Assembly: GCA_024699855.1 (NCBI GenBank)
Contig: JAMPIQ010000002.1
Location: forward strand, 3,534,001 to 3,598,000
Length of the DNA: 64,000 nucleotides
DNA from: Aphelenchoides besseyi
Taxonomy: Eukaryota; Nematoda; Chromadorea; Rhabditida; Aphelenchoididae
Direction: 5' to 3'
Below, piece by piece: positions 61,364 through 64,000 of the stretch. The translations under genes were made by a program, and so were the position numbers. Each line of letters opens with the position of its first letter. The stretch's first letter is position 1. The notes beneath the pieces are model-generated. The model was not told where the DNA came from, did not search any database, and was given only the letters and a program-made list of their open reading frames with translations.

Positions 61364-62528
61364 TCAAAGAATTGACAACTCTTTTAGAACATCATTCATT
61401 GGATAAGAGCTTTGATTACCGAGCTTGGTTACCGAAAGCGAAGCGACTTGAACCGCTTTCTCAGCCGCCTTGATGAAATCGCCGTCTGTTCGAAGGTAGA
61501 AGTACGCAAATGCCCCTGCAAATGATCACGTTCGTACTCATGATCTCAATCCCATAATTGAAATTGGACTTACCACAGAAACAGTCTCCAGCTCCCTATA
61601 AAGTTAATTGTAATTTCAAATATAAAAACTAAGTACCGTGGTATCGACAACGTTCACTTTGGGTGCATCGATTTTCGTGACATGAATCTCTTTGTCTCGA
61701 GTTCGAACGCCAATCAACGCTCCATCACCGCCCAACGTAATGATCACGATTTGAGGACCAAGAGCCGAAATTTTCGGAATTGCAGCTTCGTAATCAGACA
61801 GAACTTGCAGTTGTTCGTTGACTAGCGCTTCAGTTTCACTCTGATTCACGCATATGATGTCCGTCAATTTCAATAACGAGTTGTTGACGATGTCCGGTCG
61901 AAAAGGCGCCGCATTAAGAAACGTGATGACTAAACGCAATATTTTTGGTCGTTTACAGTCGAGAAACTAACCGTTGTATTTGCGTGCTAGTTGGAAGACC
62001 GCGATGTTGGTTTCATGCGGGATTTCGTATTGACACAAAACCATACGGGAGTGTGATATCTCAGTTTTCAACTCATAAACTCGAGAAACTGGAAAACAGT
62101 TGTTTGCTCCAGAAATTGTGACAATCGCATTTTCACCTAAAATCAGAAAATTGAATTGAGACCTTGATCTCACCAGTCGATTCAACAAAAATCGTAGCAG
62201 TGGCAGTCATCGCTTTTCCGGTTCGAGTGATCAGTTCGGTGTGTACTCCCGCACTCTTCATCATTCCAATACTAATATCCGCAAAGATGTCATCTCCAAC
62301 GTAACCGACCATCTTTACATCGGCTCCAAGTTTACTTGCCATAACACTCGCCGAAGCACCCTTTCCTCCGCTACCCATTCGAAATTCATGACCGACAACT
62401 GTTTCACCGGCTTTAGGAAATCGATCGACATAACTGCAAAACAAACACATAATTAGAAGTCAACAGGTTTCGACTTACCAGAAGAAGTCGTGGCAAATAC
62501 CTCCAACAACGAGAATCGAGTTGGTCAT
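61364..62528 (-). CDS. ribokinase-family sugar kinase, diverged paralogue
   Basis: PfkB-family carbohydrate kinase, downstream copy of a tandem pair. Exons give MTNSILVVGGICHDFFW, YVDRFPKAGETVVGHEF, MGSGGKGASASVMASKLGA, the lid and core, LCQYEIPHETNIA, IIVCVNQ-type NxxE block (ICVNQSETEAL), IVIITLGGDGALIG, and [11 protein letters not shown] with the catalytic Asp and anion hole. About 305 residues. The two asparagines that contact ribose in true ribokinases (in GSxNxD and GGKGAN) are Cys and Ser here, so the substrate may have changed. The phosphotransfer residues are kept. The last exon ends NDVLKELSIL at 61364. Confidence 0.9.
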
Positions 62529-62727
62529 TTTGTTCGTTTCTATGGTGCAAATAAACCGATTTGTTCGGTTCGTGTGTTTTCTCAATCTACTTTTTTCTGA
62601 TAAGACTCACCATTGTGTACGTCTTTAATTCATCAAGTGTGTCACATCAACACAAGTGCAATAGAAAACATCTAAGTTGAAATACAAAGGTTCATTTTAT
62701 GATCCTAACAAATAAGTAAAGAGAAAA

Positions 62728-63871
62728 TCATAGAATTCCTTTCTTTTTGGCTTCTTCGATTGTTGGATACGAAGATTGACATCCACACTTCTGGACGGAT
62801 AAAGCGGCGATTTGAGAAGCTTTTCGAACGGCTTCCAGCGTCTTAAGTTCGGGGCAATTGACGAGCAAATGAACCAACGATCCGCAGAAACAATCACCAG
62901 CACCCTAAATCGATATTGCCTATTAGCAATTAGTGAACAAACATGCCGTCGTGTCGACAGCCTTCACTTTTTCCGACTCAACGTGATCCACTTTGACATC
63001 GCCATTCGATCGTTCAGCGACGAGAACTCCTTTTTCTCCCAATGTTATGATCGCCATCCTTGGTCCATAATCAAGCATCTTCTTTGCAGCGTCTTTGAAT
63101 TCATCCACTGAATTTAATTTCGATTGAACAATACATTCCGTTTCAGTTTCATTTGTGCAGATGATGTCCGTGAATTCGAGAATTTTTCGATTCATATCGT
63201 AACCGGGTGCAGGGTTGAAAACCGTCTTTACCCCATGCTTTCGCGCCAATCGAAGTGCTTCCAAATTGGCGTCTTCAGGAACTTCGGCTTGACAGATGAT
63301 CATCTCGGCTTTTGCAATCTCAGACTCCAATTCACGCGCACGTTCTGGAGTCAAATAAGCATTTGCTCCGGGATTAATTACAATGTTGTTTTCGCCTGAA
63401 ATCCACCGATCGTACTTAACATACGAACAAGATGTTTCACCGTTTTCGTCGACTGTAATTGCGGCACAGCCAGTGGGTGAGTATTTTTGTTTGACAACAA
63501 GCTCGGTATTAACTCCCGCCTTTCGCAAGTTCTCCAAATTGTGTTCACCGAACATATCATCTCCGACCTAAAGTTCTTTGTGAAGCGAACAACACACTTC
63601 TTACCATTCCAATCATCTTAACTGTTGCTCCTAATTTCGCCGATGCAACAGCTTGATTGGCGCCTTTGCCTCCATTGCCGAGTTCGAATTTCTTTCCACG
63701 AACTGACTCTCCAGGTCTAAAATCCCATCCGAAGATATCACTTGTTAGCCCAAGAAACTGACCGCGGAAATCGCTCCACGTAGCTAAAAAATTTTTAATT
63801 AGAATTCTGATGTGCGTTTACCTGAAGAAATCCTGATTAATTGAACCAAAGACGATGATCGTTTTGCTCAT
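62728..63871 (-). CDS. rbks: ribokinase
   Basis: Phosphorylates D-ribose to ribose 5-phosphate. Upstream copy of a tandem pair, with its stop 199 bases before the start of the second copy. Exons give [16 protein letters not shown] (GSxNxD intact), [33 protein letters not shown] (GGKGAN intact), [42 protein letters not shown], and [11 protein letters not shown] with the catalytic Asp. About 310 residues. The intron that splits DTT from GAGD begins GC instead of GT (GCATGT...TTTAG, about 62906-62948). The last exon ends EEAKKKGIL. All ribose and ATP contacts expected of the family are present. Confidence 0.94.
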
Positions 63872-64000
63872 TTTTCAGCGCTGGAAAGAAAAAATTTCCA
63901 TCGGAAAGTGCACCTCCGAATTGGGCGATCGGGTTTTCGATCGTTTGTTTACTCGGTTGGTTTGTTGGAAATGAGAGCATCTGGAGGCCGGAGCCTTTCT
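63872..64000. other. 5' flank of ribokinase, window edge
   Basis: Upstream of the ribokinase start. Too short to show anything beyond likely promoter sequence. Confidence 0.35.

Noticed and set aside
1..64000. tRNA, rRNA, CRISPR arrays, transposon ends
   Set aside because: Looked for B-box-like tRNA motifs, repeated spacers and terminal repeats by eye. None was convincing.

Overview
The window is nuclear DNA from a nematode. Protein-coding genes are split by many very short GT-AG introns, mostly about 38 to 45 bases. It carries nematode-expanded families: four or five 7TM chemoreceptors (Srh/Sri, Srv and Str/Srd types), a DUF229 protein and a two-domain ShKT secreted protein. The stomatin is close to C. 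elegans UNC-1. The spread of chemoreceptors fits a chromadorean, probably one with a free-living stage. The species cannot be named from the sequence alone. I saw no rRNA or tRNA gene, no CRISPR array and no recognisable transposon. All gene models are hand-spliced and exon borders are approximate unless a border is discussed.

Layout. At 0.6-2.1 kb (+) is a GT11 fucosyltransferase, then a small unknown gene (+). From 3.4 to 8.4 kb (-) are a LIM-domain protein, a poly(ADP-ribose) glycohydrolase and the UNC-1-like stomatin. After a 2.8 kb gene-poor stretch come an aldo-keto reductase (-), the ShKT protein (+), imidazolonepropionase (+) and an Srh/Sri chemoreceptor (-). A possible small gene (17.3-17.9 kb, -) precedes peroxidasin (18.5-23.2 kb, +) and an innexin (24.5-28.2 kb, +) with two alternative 5' ends. 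Next are a Thr/Pro-rich secreted protein, a DUF229 protein and two convergent chemoreceptors.

The stretch from 35.5 to 42.6 kb is poorer in clear genes. It holds exon-like pieces, a small coiled-coil protein, a 3' fragment of hexokinase, a small secreted protein and another chemoreceptor. From 42.65 kb come a Lys-rich protein, an 11.5 kb gene for a Bark beetle/Anakonda-type tricellular-junction protein (45.1-56.6 kb, +), a chemoreceptor, a long gene-poor stretch, an unknown gene (60.0-61.0 kb, -) and two tandem ribokinases (-).

How the genes fit together. Several products belong to the epithelial surface and extracellular matrix: peroxidasin, the Anakonda-like protein, the ShKT protein and the fucosyltransferase. 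An innexin and an UNC-1-type stomatin are both present, and UNC-1 is known in C. elegans as a regulator of innexin gap junctions. The metabolic genes (imidazolonepropionase, aldo-keto reductase, ribokinases) are unrelated housekeeping functions. I did not see one coherent new multi-gene system. The most unusual items are the innexin with swapped first exons and a 7-base exon, the second ribokinase that has lost both ribose-contacting asparagines, the nematode Anakonda-like gene, and the hexokinase fragment.
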